Shown piece by piece: positions 53,375 through 62,654 of a stretch of 64,000 nucleotides of DNA. The stretch is from Hyphomicrobium zavarzinii ATCC 27496. Lineage in GTDB: Bacteria > Pseudomonadota > Alphaproteobacteria > Rhizobiales > Hyphomicrobiaceae. Location of the stretch: the NCBI RefSeq assembly GCF_000383415.1, contig NZ_KB911263.1:62001-126000 (forward strand), given 5' to 3'. The stretch's first letter is position 1. Each line of letters starts with the position of its first letter. The position numbers and the translations under genes are program-made. The notes beneath the pieces were generated by a model. It was not told the DNA's origin and ran no database searches. It worked only from the letters and a program-made list of their open reading frames with translations.

Positions 53375-56286
53375 GCTTCGGCGCCCTGGCATTCCTCAAT
53401 CCGTGGCTGCTGGCGGGCCTCGCCACGCTGCCGCTGATCTATTGGCTGCTGAAGACCGTTCCGCCCCGCCCGAAGCAGGTGGAGTTTCCGGCGACGCGCA
53501 TTCTCGTCGGCCTCGAAAACGAGGAGAAGACGCCCGCCAAGACGCCCTGGTGGCTGCTGCTGATCCGCCTCCTCGCAGCCGCCCTTGTCATTCTCGCCCT
53601 CGCCGAGCCCGTGCTGAACCCCACGCGCGACCGCGCCCTGACCGGCACCGGCCCCGTCGTGCTCGTCATCGACAACGGCTGGGCCGCGGCCTCGGGCTGG
53701 ACGCGCCGCACGGGGCTCGCCGAGCAGGTCATCGCCGACGCCCAGCGCCAGAACCGGCCCGTCATCGTGGCCGAGACAGCACCCGAGACGAAGTCGAGAA
53801 CGCTGAAGCTCGAAGCGCCGAGCGACGCGCGCGCCACCCTCGCGGCGCTCCAGCCGCGCCCCTACGCGCCAGACCGCAAGGCAACGCTTGCCGCTCTCAC
53901 CGAGACGCTCGCCACCACGAAAGCCGCTGGCCCGAGCATTCTCTGGCTGACCGACGGCATCGATCACAAGGAAGAGGCCGCGGCCTTCGCGAGCGGCCTC
54001 GAAACTGCGGCCTCCGGCGGAACGTTTGCCGTGGTCGAGGAATCGAGCGGCGAGGAGCCCTTGGGGCTGACGGCAGGCGTCGGACCGGATGGCAAGCTGA
54101 TCGCGACCGTTTTGAGGACCGGCGGATCTTCGCGCGCTGGCCGCATCGATGCGTTCTCGGCCCGTGGCCAGCGCCTTGGCGAGACGCCTTTCACGCTCTC
54201 TGCAGGGGCAACGGCCGCCGAAGTGACGTTCGATCTGCCCCTTGAATTGCGCAACCAGGTGACGCGCCTCGAAATCGCCTCCGAGCATTCGGCAGGCGCC
54301 GTGAGCCTGCTCGACGGACGCTCGCAATGGCAGCGCGTCGGCATGATCTCGGGCGAAAGCCAGGAGCAGTCGCAGCCCCTCCTCGCGCCCCTCTACTATC
54401 TCGAAAAGGCCGTGCAGCCCTACGCCGAGATCATCCGGCCAAAGGATCACAACCTCGCCCAGGGCATCGATACGGTGCTGAAACAGAAGGCGAGCGTGCT
54501 GATGCTCGCCGACATCGGAACGCTGTCGGGCGATGTGAAGGAGCGCGTGAAATCCTGGGTCGAGAAAGGCGGCGTGCTCGTGCGCTTTGCAGGCCCCCGC
54601 CTCGAAAGCGGCGGCGACGATCTCTTGCCGGTCGCGCTTCGCGTCGGAGGCCGCACGCTCGGCGGCGCGCTCTCCTGGTCGAGCCCGCAGCCCCTCGCCG
54701 ACTTCGACAACACGAGCCTGTTCACCGGCATCCCGGTTCCGAAGGACGTCACCGTCAGCCGGCAGGTGCTCGCCGACCCGGCTCAGTTGACGCCATCCGT
54801 CAAGGTCTGGGCCCGCCTGGCGGACGGCACGCCGCTCGTCACCGCGACGACCCTCGGCGCAGGCCAGGTCGTGCTCTTCCACGTGACTGCCAATTCCGAC
54901 TGGTCGAACCTGCCGATCTCGGGCCTCTTCGTCGACATGTTGCGGCGGATCACAGCCCTCGGCAGCCTGGCTCCGGTCGGCGCCAACGAGGACACCGCCG
55001 CCGACAAGGCCGCCACCAGCGAAACGGCCGCGGCCTCTCCCGACGCCTTTGCTCCCGTGCAGACCCTGGACGGCTTCGGCATCCTGCGCCCGCCGCCGCC
55101 CACCGCCGAAGGCATTCCGGCTGAAAAACTGGCAACCGTCGAGGCTAGTCTTGTTCACCCGCCCGGTTACTATGGGGCACAAGGAAGTCCGCGCGCGCTC
55201 AACGTTCTGGGTCCCAAGGCGACGCTCGCTCCGCTTCCTGCCCGCCCGACCGGAGCCTCGCGCATGCTCTACGAAAGCCAGCCGTCGACGCCGCTCGCCC
55301 CCGCGCTGCTCACGGGCTCGCTGGCGCTGATTTTCGCGGACATCATCGCAGTGCTCGCCCTTCTCGGCGCGCTCGGCTGGATCGCGAGCTGGCTGAAGCC
55401 GCGAGCGCGGACGGCCGCAGGCGCCCTGCTCGTCGCCCTCGTTTCGGGCGCGCTCCTCACGCCTAACATTGCGAAGGCTCAAACGCCCGCGGGCTCGCCA
55501 TCCACGCGCCCCGAGAACATCGCCGATATGCCGGGCGGCACGACGGCCCAGAAGGCAACGGAGAACGTCACCCTCGGCTACGTGCTGACCGGAGACCCCG
55601 GCGCGGACGCGACGAGCAAGGCCGGTCTCTCCGGTCTCTCACGCATCCTGGCAGTCCGCACCGCCGTTGAGCCCGGCGAGCCGATCGCCGTCGACATCGT
55701 GAAGGACGAGATCGCGTTTTTCCCCGTGCTCTATTGGCCCGTCATCGAAGGCGCCAAACCCCTTCCCCAGCCGACGCTCGCCAAGATCGACGCCTACATG
55801 AAGCAAGGCGGCATGATCATTTTCGACACGCGCGATTTCGGCACCGGCATGCCCTCGGGATCGACGATGGAGAGCCGCAACGGAATGGCGCTGAAGCGCC
55901 TCGTTGGCGCCCTCGACGTCCCGCGCCTCGAACCCGTTCCCGAGGATCACGTGCTGACCAAGTCGTTCTACCTGCTGCGCTCGTTCCCCGGACGCTGGGA
56001 AGGCGGCCAGCTCTGGGTCGAAGCGAGCGATGAGGGCGACGGTGAAAGCCGCAAGGCGCGCCGCGCCGACGGCGTCACCTCCATCATGATCACCTCGAAC
56101 GATTTCGCCTCTGCCTGGGCGCTCGACAGCTCCGGGCGTCCGCTCTACCCGGTCGTTCCCGGCGGCGAGAGCCAGCGCGAGATGTCGCTGCGCACCGGCA
56201 TCAACATCGTCATGCATGCGCTGACCGGCAACTACAAGGCCGACCAGGTCCACGTCCCCGCTCTGCTCGAGCGTCTGGGGCAGTGA
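53371..56286 (+). CDS. BatA-like membrane protein with degenerate vWA and DUF4159 domains
   Basis: A 971-residue membrane protein. It starts with the double-transmembrane BatA-type domain (FLNPWLLAGLATLPLIYWLL and WWLLLIRLLAAALVILALAE). A vWA-like domain follows with IDNGWAAASGW at 100-110: D101-x-G103-x-A105 replaces the DxSxS metal site, though LWLTDGIDH remains. A large middle region has glutamine-amidotransferase-like elements (VLMLADIGTLSGD, KGGVLVRFAGPRLES). Two helices near 640-690 precede the C-terminal DUF4159 domain (KIDAYMKQGGMIIFDTRDFG). The start overlaps the DUF58 gene by four bases. Confidence 0.88.
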   Translation: MSFGALAFLNPWLLAGLATLPLIYWLLKTVPPRPKQVEFPATRILVGLENEEKTPAKTPWWLLLIRLLAAALVILALAEPVLNPTRDRALTGTGPVVLVIDNGWAAASGWTRRTGLAEQVIADAQRQNRPVIVAETAPETKSRTLKLEAPSDARATLAALQPRPYAPDRKATLAALTETLATTKAAGPSILWLTDGIDHKEEAAAFASGLETAASGGTFAVVEESSGEEPLGLTAGVGPDGKLIATVLRTGGSSRAGRIDAFSARGQRLGETPFTLSAGATAAEVTFDLPLELRNQVTRLEIASEHSAGAVSLLDGRSQWQRVGMISGESQEQSQPLLAPLYYLEKAVQPYAEIIRPKDHNLAQGIDTVLKQKASVLMLADIGTLSGDVKERVKSWVEKGGVLVRFAGPRLESGGDDLLPVALRVGGRTLGGALSWSSPQPLADFDNTSLFTGIPVPKDVTVSRQVLADPAQLTPSVKVWARLADGTPLVTATTLGAGQVVLFHVTANSDWSNLPISGLFVDMLRRITALGSLAPVGANEDTAADKAATSETAAASPDAFAPVQTLDGFGILRPPPPTAEGIPAEKLATVEASLVHPPGYYGAQGSPRALNVLGPKATLAPLPARPTGASRMLYESQPSTPLAPALLTGSLALIFADIIAVLALLGALGWIASWLKPRARTAAGALLVALVSGALLTPNIAKAQTPAGSPSTRPENIADMPGGTTAQKATENVTLGYVLTGDPGADATSKAGLSGLSRILAVRTAVEPGEPIAVDIVKDEIAFFPVLYWPVIEGAKPLPQPTLAKIDAYMKQGGMIIFDTRDFGTGMPSGSTMESRNGMALKRLVGALDVPRLEPVPEDHVLTKSFYLLRSFPGRWEGGQLWVEASDEGDGESRKARRADGVTSIMITSNDFASAWALDSSGRPLYPVVPGGESQREMSLRTGINIVMHALTGNYKADQVHVPALLERLGQ

Positions 56287-56346
56287 GTTCGCAACGCACA
56301 CAGTCGAGAGCAAAGAGAAAGGCAAGCCGCACGTGAGGAGCACGTC

Positions 56347-58467
56347 ATGAGTTGGTCGATCGAGTTTGCGCCGCTGGTGCCGGTTCCGCTCATCTGGGCG
56401 GCCGCCGTCGCAGCCGTGCTGCTGGTCGCCATCCTGCTCTTCCGCAAGAGCCGCGGCGCCCTCTGGCGCGGCCTCGCGCTCGCGGCCCTGATCGCAGCCC
56501 TTCTCAACCCGACGCTGCGCGAGGAGGAGCGGGAGAGCCTCGCCAACATCGCCCTCGTCGTCGTCGACGAAAGCACCAGTCAGGCTCTCGACAAACGCCC
56601 CGAGCAGCGCGCCGCCATCCGGACCGACCTGGAGCAGCGCCTCGGCAAGATCAAGAACCTCGAGGTGAAATGGGTGTCCGCCGCCAAGGAGGACACAACC
56701 ACCGGCCAGGGCACGCAGCTTTTCGCGGCCCTGAACCAGGCCCTCACGAGCACCCCGCCGGATCGCATCGCGGGCGTGATCTTCATCACCGATGGACAGG
56801 TGCACGACGTCCCGAAGCAGACGACGGCGCTCGGCTTTGATGCGCCGGTTCACGCCCTGCTGACAGGAACGCCGAACGAGTTCGACCGGCGTATCGAGAC
56901 GCTGAAGGCGCCGCGCTATGGCCTCGTCGGCCAGTCACGTGACATCGAGATCGCAGTGCGGGAATCCGGAAAATCACCGCAGGCGGGCGGCCCCGTCACG
57001 CTGAAGGTGCGCCGCGAAGGACGCCCCGACGAGGTGCGCACCGCCGCCATCAACCAGCCCGTCACCATCGACATGCCGTTCCCGCACGCGGGCACCAACA
57101 TTCTCGAGGTTGAGCTCGAAACCGCGCCCGGCGAGCTGACCCCCGCCAACAATCGCGTCGTGATTGTCGCCGAAGGCGTGCGCGAGAACCTGCGCGTGCT
57201 CCTCGTATCGGGAGAGCCGCACGCGGGCGAGCGCACGTGGCGCAACCTTCTCAAGTCGGATGCTGCCGTCGATCTCGTCCACTTCACCATTCTGCGTCCG
57301 CCGGAGAAGCAGGACGGCACGCCGATCAACCAGCTCTCGCTCATCGCCTTCCCGACGAAGGAGCTGTTCTCGGACAAGATCAAGGATTTCGATCTGATCA
57401 TCTTCGATCGCTACGAGCATCGCGGCATCCTGCAGCTCATCTACTACGACAACATCGCCCGCTACGTGGAAGGCCACGGCGGCGCCGTGCTCGTGGCCGC
57501 AGGCGACGACTATGCCGGCATGACGAGCCTCTACCGCACGCCGCTGTCGCCCATCCTGCCGGCTGCCCCCACGGGGCGCGTGCTGGAGGAGCCGTTCCGC
57601 GCCAAGATTACCGAGGAGGGATTCCGTCACCCGGTCACCCAGGGCCTTCTCGGCGCGAACTCCATCGGACCGGACCGCCCCGCCACTTGGGGCCACTGGT
57701 TCCGCCAGGCCGAGGTTCGCCCCGATCGCGGGCGCGTCGTCATGGAGGGCGCTGAAGACCGCCCGCTGCTCGTGCTCGACCGCAAGGGCAAGGGCCGCGT
57801 CGCGCTCCTCACGTCCGATCACGCCTGGCTCTGGGCGCGCGGCTATGAAGGCGGCGGTCCCCACACCGATCTCTTGCGCCGCCTCTCGCACTGGCTGATG
57901 AAGGAGCCGGACCTTGAGGAGGAGCGCCTGATCGCCTCCGCGCGCGGCCTCAAGCTCACCATCGAGCGGCGCACGCTGGAGGACAAGGTCGCCCCGGTTA
58001 CCCTCTCTGCACCCGGCGGCGAGCGCACCGAGGTCACGCTCGAGCGCGAGCGTCCCGGCGTATGGAAATCGACGCTCGATGTGAAGCTGCCCGGCCTCTA
58101 CAAAGCCGAGAGCGAAGGCCCGTCGGGCACGCTGACGGCCGTCGCGCACGCCGGCGTCGAGGACCCGCGCGAGATGAGCGAGGTGGTCGCCACCGACCAC
58201 AAGCTGAAGCCGCTGATCGAAGGCACCGGCGGCGGCATCTACTGGACGCGGACCGACAGCACGACGGCGGGCTCAGACGTCACCGTCCCCCGCGTCGCCA
58301 TGATGTCGGGTGCACGCGTACTCGCGGGCTCTGGTTGGATGGGTCTGCGCGACCGCGAAGCCTACGTGACCAAAGGCGTGAAGCTGACGCCGATGTTCAC
58401 CGGCTTCCTCGCACTCGCTGCCCTGCTCGCCCTGATGGCTATGGCCTGGTGGCGCGAGGGCCGCTAG
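56347..58467 (+). CDS. vWA-like membrane protein, last gene of the MoxR operon
   Basis: A 706-residue protein. Two membrane helices open it (PLIWAAAVAAVLLVAILLF and LALAALIAALLNP), then a vWA domain with the intact metal site VVDESTSQ (D74-x-S76-x-S78) and FITDGQVHD. The middle and C-terminal parts look like the amidotransferase-fold region of the preceding protein (FDLIIFDRYEHRGILQLIYY, GGAVLVAAGDDYAGM, VALLTSDHAWLWARG). A last helix (LTPMFTGFLALAALLALMAM) anchors the C-terminus. The gene follows 60 bp after the DUF4159 gene. Function unknown. Confidence 0.82.
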   Translation: MSWSIEFAPLVPVPLIWAAAVAAVLLVAILLFRKSRGALWRGLALAALIAALLNPTLREEERESLANIALVVVDESTSQALDKRPEQRAAIRTDLEQRLGKIKNLEVKWVSAAKEDTTTGQGTQLFAALNQALTSTPPDRIAGVIFITDGQVHDVPKQTTALGFDAPVHALLTGTPNEFDRRIETLKAPRYGLVGQSRDIEIAVRESGKSPQAGGPVTLKVRREGRPDEVRTAAINQPVTIDMPFPHAGTNILEVELETAPGELTPANNRVVIVAEGVRENLRVLLVSGEPHAGERTWRNLLKSDAAVDLVHFTILRPPEKQDGTPINQLSLIAFPTKELFSDKIKDFDLIIFDRYEHRGILQLIYYDNIARYVEGHGGAVLVAAGDDYAGMTSLYRTPLSPILPAAPTGRVLEEPFRAKITEEGFRHPVTQGLLGANSIGPDRPATWGHWFRQAEVRPDRGRVVMEGAEDRPLLVLDRKGKGRVALLTSDHAWLWARGYEGGGPHTDLLRRLSHWLMKEPDLEEERLIASARGLKLTIERRTLEDKVAPVTLSAPGGERTEVTLERERPGVWKSTLDVKLPGLYKAESEGPSGTLTAVAHAGVEDPREMSEVVATDHKLKPLIEGTGGGIYWTRTDSTTAGSDVTVPRVAMMSGARVLAGSGWMGLRDREAYVTKGVKLTPMFTGFLALAALLALMAMAWWREGR

Positions 58468-58618
58468 CCCGCGCTGCGCGATCGCACGAGGCATCGTCGA
58501 GCGGAGCGAGTGTAGACTTGCGTGCTGGCGCAACGTTGAAACCGCAAGCCCGCCCGCTCTCGGAAGCCTTGGCCCTGCTGGAGAGGACCCTTGCCTCCGC
58601 GCCGGAGAAAGGTGACCC

Positions 58619-59863
58619 CTAAGACGTCGCCTGGCTGCTCTTCACCACCACGCGATAGCCCGATGCTTCGAGCCGCGCGAGCACGCCTTCGAGGTTCGAA
58701 CGGTCCCGCGTCTCGATGACGAGGTTCAATTCCGTTCCCCGCGCGGGCAGATCCGTGAACACGCGCTGGTGATAGACCTCGACGATGTTGGCGCCTGCCT
58801 GCCCGACGACTCCCGCAACGCGTGACAGCTCGCCGGGCCGGTCCGGAATATCGATCGTCAGCCGCGAAAGCCGCCCCTCGCGCGCAAGCTCACGCGTCAG
58901 CACGCTTGCGAGCAGACGCGGGTCGATGTTGCCCCCTGTCAGCACCAGCCCGACCTTGCGGCCTTTCCAGCGCTGCTTGTCGGCCATCATGGCGGCGAGC
59001 CCGGCGGCACCCGCTCCTTCGACAACAGTTTTCTCGATCATCAACAGCGCGAAGGTCGCGCGCTCGAGATCGGTCTCGCTGACGAGCACGATATCGTCCA
59101 CCAGCTTGCTGATGATGCTCGCAGGAATGAGACCGGGGTCCGCCACGGCAATGCCCTCGGCCAGCGTATCGCCCCGCGTCGGAAGGTGCGTGCCCTTGAT
59201 CTTGTTGTACATCGACGGGTAGAGCGCGGCCTCGACACCGATCACCTCGATGCTGGGCTTGATCGCCTTCGCGGCGACCGCCATGCCGGAGATGAGCCCG
59301 CCGCCACCGACCGGCACGATCAGGACTTCGAGATCGGGCACCGCGTCGAGCATTTCCAGCGCGACCGTCCCCTGCCCCGAGATGACGAGGCGATCGTTGT
59401 AGGGATGCACGAACACGAGCCCGTGCTCCTCGCCGTAGGCGCGGGCGAAACGCGCGGCCTCTTCCAGCGTCTTGCCTTCGAGGATGACATGGGCGCCCCA
59501 GCGCTTGGTGTTCTCCGCCTTCACCGCGGGCGTGCCTTCCGGCATCACGATCGTCGCGGGAATGCCGAGCCGCCCCGCATGATAGGAAACGCCCTGCGCG
59601 TGGTTTCCGGCCGACATGGCGATGACGCCCCGCTTGCGCTCCTCGGGCGAGAGAGCCGAGAGACGGACGAGCGCGCCACGCTCCTTGTAGGATGCGGTGA
59701 ACTGCAGGTTCTCGAACTTGAGCCATAGATCCGCGCCGAGATCGTGACCCAGCGTCCGGCTTCTGTCGCAAGGCGTGCGCACGACGGCGCCATCGATAAT
59801 CTTGGCCGCCCGCCGTACGTCCTCGAGGGTGACGGGAAGTTCAGTATCCGGGGTATCGGCCAT
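58619..59863 (-). CDS. ilvA: Threonine dehydratase with ACT domain
   Basis: A 414-residue PLP enzyme that deaminates threonine to 2-oxobutanoate. The PLP Lys60 is in FTASYKERGALVRL, the Gly-rich PLP-phosphate loop is VPVGGGGLISGMAVAAKAIK, and LTGGNIDPRLLASVL ends the catalytic domain. Residues about 335-414 form an ACT-like domain (LTIDIPDRPGELSRVAGVVG). The short form with one ACT-like domain may be the catabolic or the biosynthetic type; neighbours do not decide. The ATG at 59863 is chosen; the frame is open far upstream, but only as overlap with the divergent gene. Confidence 0.9.
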   Translation of the reverse strand: MADTPDTELPVTLEDVRRAAKIIDGAVVRTPCDRSRTLGHDLGADLWLKFENLQFTASYKERGALVRLSALSPEERKRGVIAMSAGNHAQGVSYHAGRLGIPATIVMPEGTPAVKAENTKRWGAHVILEGKTLEEAARFARAYGEEHGLVFVHPYNDRLVISGQGTVALEMLDAVPDLEVLIVPVGGGGLISGMAVAAKAIKPSIEVIGVEAALYPSMYNKIKGTHLPTRGDTLAEGIAVADPGLIPASIISKLVDDIVLVSETDLERATFALLMIEKTVVEGAGAAGLAAMMADKQRWKGRKVGLVLTGGNIDPRLLASVLTRELAREGRLSRLTIDIPDRPGELSRVAGVVGQAGANIVEVYHQRVFTDLPARGTELNLVIETRDRSNLEGVLARLEASGYRVVVKSSQATS

Positions 59864-59962
59864 GAGGTCCTTGCCTTGAGAAAAGCGGCCGCCCGATAGG
59901 GTTTGAGGCCGGTGCGGAATTCGATACAACGGCTGCCTGGAACGAGACAAGGATCGAAGCGA

Positions 59963-60850
59963 ATGGCCAAAGTGGCATGGATCGGCTTGGGCGTCATGGG
60001 CTACCCCATGGCAGGGCATCTCCTCACGAAGGGCGGCCACGAGCTTCGGGTCTACAACAGGAACGGAGCCCGCTCGGAAGCCTGGGTCGCGGCCTATGGC
60101 GCCGGAACCCGCCATGCCACGCCCGCCGCCGCCGCGGAAGGCGCAGACTTCGTCTTCTCCTGCGTGGGCAATGACGACGACCTGCGCGCGGTCACAACTG
60201 GCCCCGATGGCGCGTTCGGGGCCATGCGCCCCGGCAGCATCTTCGTCGATCACACCACGGCGTCCGCTGACGTCGCCCGCGAGCTCCACGAGGCGGCCCA
60301 GAAGCAGGGCATTTCCTTCATCGACGCGCCGGTGTCTGGAGGACAGGCCGGTGCGGAGAACGGGCAGCTCACCGTGATGTGCGGGGGCGACGCGACGGCA
60401 TTCCGGGCAGCCGATCCCGTCATCCGCGCGTTCGCGAAGGCGGTTCGTCTGATGGGACCGGCAGGCTCCGGCCAGCTCGCCAAGATGGTGAACCAGATCG
60501 CCATCGCCGGACTGCTGCAGGGCCTCTCGGAGGCGATCGCATTCGCCGAGAACGCCGGCCTCGACGTGGGGTCGGTGATCGACACCATCTCGAAAGGCGC
60601 AGCCCAGTCCTGGCAGATGGAAAACCGCTCGAAAACCATGCACGAGCGCCGCTTCGATTTCGGCTTCGCCGTGGATTGGATGCGCAAGGATCTCGGCATC
60701 TGCCTCGCCGAAGCGAAGCGGAACGGCTCGACGCTCGCAGTCACGGAGCTGGTGGACCGCTACTACGCCGAAGTCCAGGACAAAGGGGGCGGCCGCTGGG
60801 ACACGTCGAGCCTTATCGCGCGCCTGCCCTCCACGCGGCCCGGCACCTGA
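59963..60850 (+). CDS. 3-Hydroxyisobutyrate dehydrogenase-family reductase
   Basis: A 295-residue NAD(P)-dependent enzyme of the beta-hydroxyacid dehydrogenase family. The dinucleotide fold begins AWIGLGVMGYPMAGHLLTKG (residues 5-24); substrate binding is IDAPVSGGQAGAENGQLTVM (about 119-138); the catalytic Lys is in GQLAKMVNQIAIAG. Members include 3-hydroxyisobutyrate dehydrogenase, tartronate semialdehyde reductase and glyoxylate reductase; substrate cannot be assigned. It is divergent from ilvA (99 bp). Confidence 0.88.
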   Translation: MAKVAWIGLGVMGYPMAGHLLTKGGHELRVYNRNGARSEAWVAAYGAGTRHATPAAAAEGADFVFSCVGNDDDLRAVTTGPDGAFGAMRPGSIFVDHTTASADVARELHEAAQKQGISFIDAPVSGGQAGAENGQLTVMCGGDATAFRAADPVIRAFAKAVRLMGPAGSGQLAKMVNQIAIAGLLQGLSEAIAFAENAGLDVGSVIDTISKGAAQSWQMENRSKTMHERRFDFGFAVDWMRKDLGICLAEAKRNGSTLAVTELVDRYYAEVQDKGGGRWDTSSLIARLPSTRPGT

Positions 60851-60873
60851 AAAACGACACCACTCAAAAAACT

Positions 60874-60910
60874 GGAGCGTGTGATCCGAGGGAACCCGGC
60901 CGCACGCTCC
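60874..60910 (+). terminator. Hairpin after the reductase gene
   Basis: GGAGCGTG / CACGCTCC, eight pairs on a 21-base loop, 24 bases after the stop. No T-run, so termination is uncertain. Confidence 0.35.
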
Positions 60911-60995
60911 TGGGGCCTCAAATCGCCTTAGTTCCGGATTGGTGTGAGCGGGCCGTTCGCAACGGCTCCCGGGCAACCTCCGATAGGGTGACGCG

Positions 60996-61391
60996 ATGCC
61001 GATCACGGCCTTCTACGCTTCGCTACTGGCGTTTCTGTTCCTTCTCCTCACCGCGCGGGTGATCGCCCAGCGCCGGGAGGCCCGCGTCGAGATCGGCCAC
61101 GGAGAAAGCCCGGAGCTGCTGCGCCGCGCGCGCGTTCATGCGAACTTCGCCGAGTATGTGCCCATCGGGCTCTTGCTGCTCGCCTTCGCGGAAAGCCTCA
61201 AAGCGCCGTCCATCGCGCTCCATGCGCTCGGCGCCGCGTTCGTGGCGGGGCGCTACATTCACGCCTACGCGCTCTCGCAGACGCCTCACGTGCTGAAGCT
61301 TCGCGTCATGGGCATGTGGCTGACGCTGATAACCATCGGCCTCGCGGCGCTCACCTGCTTCGTGCTGGCCGGCATCAATCTGGTTGTGTAG
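60996..61391 (+). CDS. MAPEG family membrane protein
   Basis: A 131-residue protein with four membrane helices. The MAPEG pattern is seen in RRARVHANFAEYVPIGLLLL (about residues 44-63) and FVAGRYIHAYALS (about 83-95). MAPEG proteins include glutathione-dependent enzymes; bacterial members of this small type are mostly uncharacterised. It converges on the Lrp gene with 12 bp between stops. Confidence 0.9.
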   Translation: MPITAFYASLLAFLFLLLTARVIAQRREARVEIGHGESPELLRRARVHANFAEYVPIGLLLLAFAESLKAPSIALHALGAAFVAGRYIHAYALSQTPHVLKLRVMGMWLTLITIGLAALTCFVLAGINLVV

Positions 61392-61403
61392 GAGCGCCGC
61401 GCC

Positions 61404-61895
61404 TCAACCGCTGCGCTTCTTCTCCATCGGCGGCCGGGCAAAGGTCAGCGGCAGCGCGGTCGTGTGCTTGATCTCCTCCATCGCGAACGCGGAGGACACC
61501 TTGGCGATCTCTACGTGCGAGATGAGCTTCTTGTAAAACACGTCGTAGGCCGCGATATCTGGCACCGCCACCCGCAGCAGGTAATCCACCTCGCCGGACA
61601 TGCGATAGAACTCGACGACCTCCGGAAAGTCCGCAACCGCCGCGTGAAACCGCTCGAGCCAAGCCAAGCTGTGCTTGTCCGTCTTGATCGAGATGAACAC
61701 CGTCACGCCAGCATTGACCTTGACGGGATCGAGCACCGCAACCCGCCGCTTGATGACACCCAGCTCCTCGAGCTTCTGGATGCGCCGCCAGCAGGGTGTC
61801 GTCGAAAGCCCGACCTCTTTTCCGATCTCCGCAACCGGCCTCGTGCAGTCTTCCTGCAGGATCGAAAGAATTTTGACGTCCATGTCGTCGAGCAT
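61404..61895 (-). CDS. Lrp/AsnC family transcriptional regulator
   Basis: A 163-residue regulator. An N-terminal helix-turn-helix domain (MLDDMDVKILSILQEDCTRP, VAEIGKEVGLSTTPCWRRIQ, KLEELGVIKRR) is followed by a RAM effector domain (VEFYRMSGEVDYLLRVAVPD). The Cys in STTPCWRRI matches a common subgroup. I chose the ATG at 61895, where family homology begins; ATG at 61967 would add 24 residues. It lies downstream of the UDG-family gene on the same strand. The regulated gene is not evident. Confidence 0.9.
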   Translation of the reverse strand: MLDDMDVKILSILQEDCTRPVAEIGKEVGLSTTPCWRRIQKLEELGVIKRRVAVLDPVKVNAGVTVFISIKTDKHSLAWLERFHAAVADFPEVVEFYRMSGEVDYLLRVAVPDIAAYDVFYKKLISHVEIAKVSSAFAMEEIKHTTALPLTFARPPMEKKRSG

Positions 61896-61947
61896 GCGGA
61901 GACCAATCGGCTGGAATGGATTTTCCGAATAAAGACTTTCCGCAAGA

Positions 61948-62619
61948 TCAGTTTGTTCCCTCGCCATGGTCAAGCGAATTAATCCGAGTAATTTTACTAC
62001 TCCCATGGATCAAGGCATCGACCTCCCGCCTGAGCTCCGGCACCAGGTCCTGCTCGAACCACGGATTGCGCTTGAGCCAGGCGTTGTTGCGCCAGGACGG
62101 ATGGGGAAGCGGGAGGAAGCGGGGCAAGCCTGACCGCCCGAGATGACGGCGGTAATCCCGCACCGTCTCGCCGAGGCTGGGCCCGGCCTCCGGACCCAGA
62201 TGCCAGCGTTGGGCATAGATCCCGATCAGCAGCACCAGCTCGAGTTGTGGCAACAGCTTGAAAAGCCGGGGCCTCCAGAGCGGCGCGCACTCACGCCGGG
62301 GCGGCAGGTCTCCGCCCGCCGCGTCCTGTCCCGGAAAGCAAAAGCCCATGGGGATGATGGCGATGCGCGCCTCGTCATAGAACTCGGCATCGGTGACACC
62401 CATCCAGTCGCGGAGACGCCGGCCGGAGGGATCACTGAAAGGAACGCCAGAAGCGTGCACGCGAGTCCCCGGCGCCTGCCCCACCACCGCCAAGCGCGCC
62501 GTCTGGCTGACACGCAGCACCGGGCGCGGCGCGTGCGGAAGCGGCGCGCCGAGCGGAGCTTCGATACACTGGCGGCAGCGACGGATTTCACCCACCAGCC
62601 GGCCGAGCGCTGGCTTCAA
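61948..62619 (-). CDS. Uracil-DNA glycosylase-superfamily protein
   Basis: A 223-residue protein with the UDG-fold motifs LAVVGQAPGTRVHASGVPFS (motif with the water-activating region, about residues 43-62) and FLPLPHPSWRNNAWLKRNPW (about 168-187). Four N-terminal Cys-containing residues (RRCRQCIEAPL) resemble the Fe-S ligand start of family 4/5 enzymes, but only two Cys are there. The superfamily removes uracil or other damaged bases from DNA; the true substrate of this subgroup is not known to me. It lies between an MBL hydrolase and the Lrp gene on the same strand, so they may be co-transcribed. Confidence 0.82.
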   Translation of the reverse strand: MKPALGRLVGEIRRCRQCIEAPLGAPLPHAPRPVLRVSQTARLAVVGQAPGTRVHASGVPFSDPSGRRLRDWMGVTDAEFYDEARIAIIPMGFCFPGQDAAGGDLPPRRECAPLWRPRLFKLLPQLELVLLIGIYAQRWHLGPEAGPSLGETVRDYRRHLGRSGLPRFLPLPHPSWRNNAWLKRNPWFEQDLVPELRREVDALIHGSSKITRINSLDHGEGTN

Positions 62620-62654
62620 GCGATTGCCTTCCTGCTTGAGACTGTTGTGCCGGA

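Noticed and set aside
53236-55482. 748-codon minus-strand frame opposite the DUF58/DUF4159 genes
   Set aside because: Typical antisense shadow of GC-rich coding DNA; no motifs, and the opposite strand has recognisable domains.
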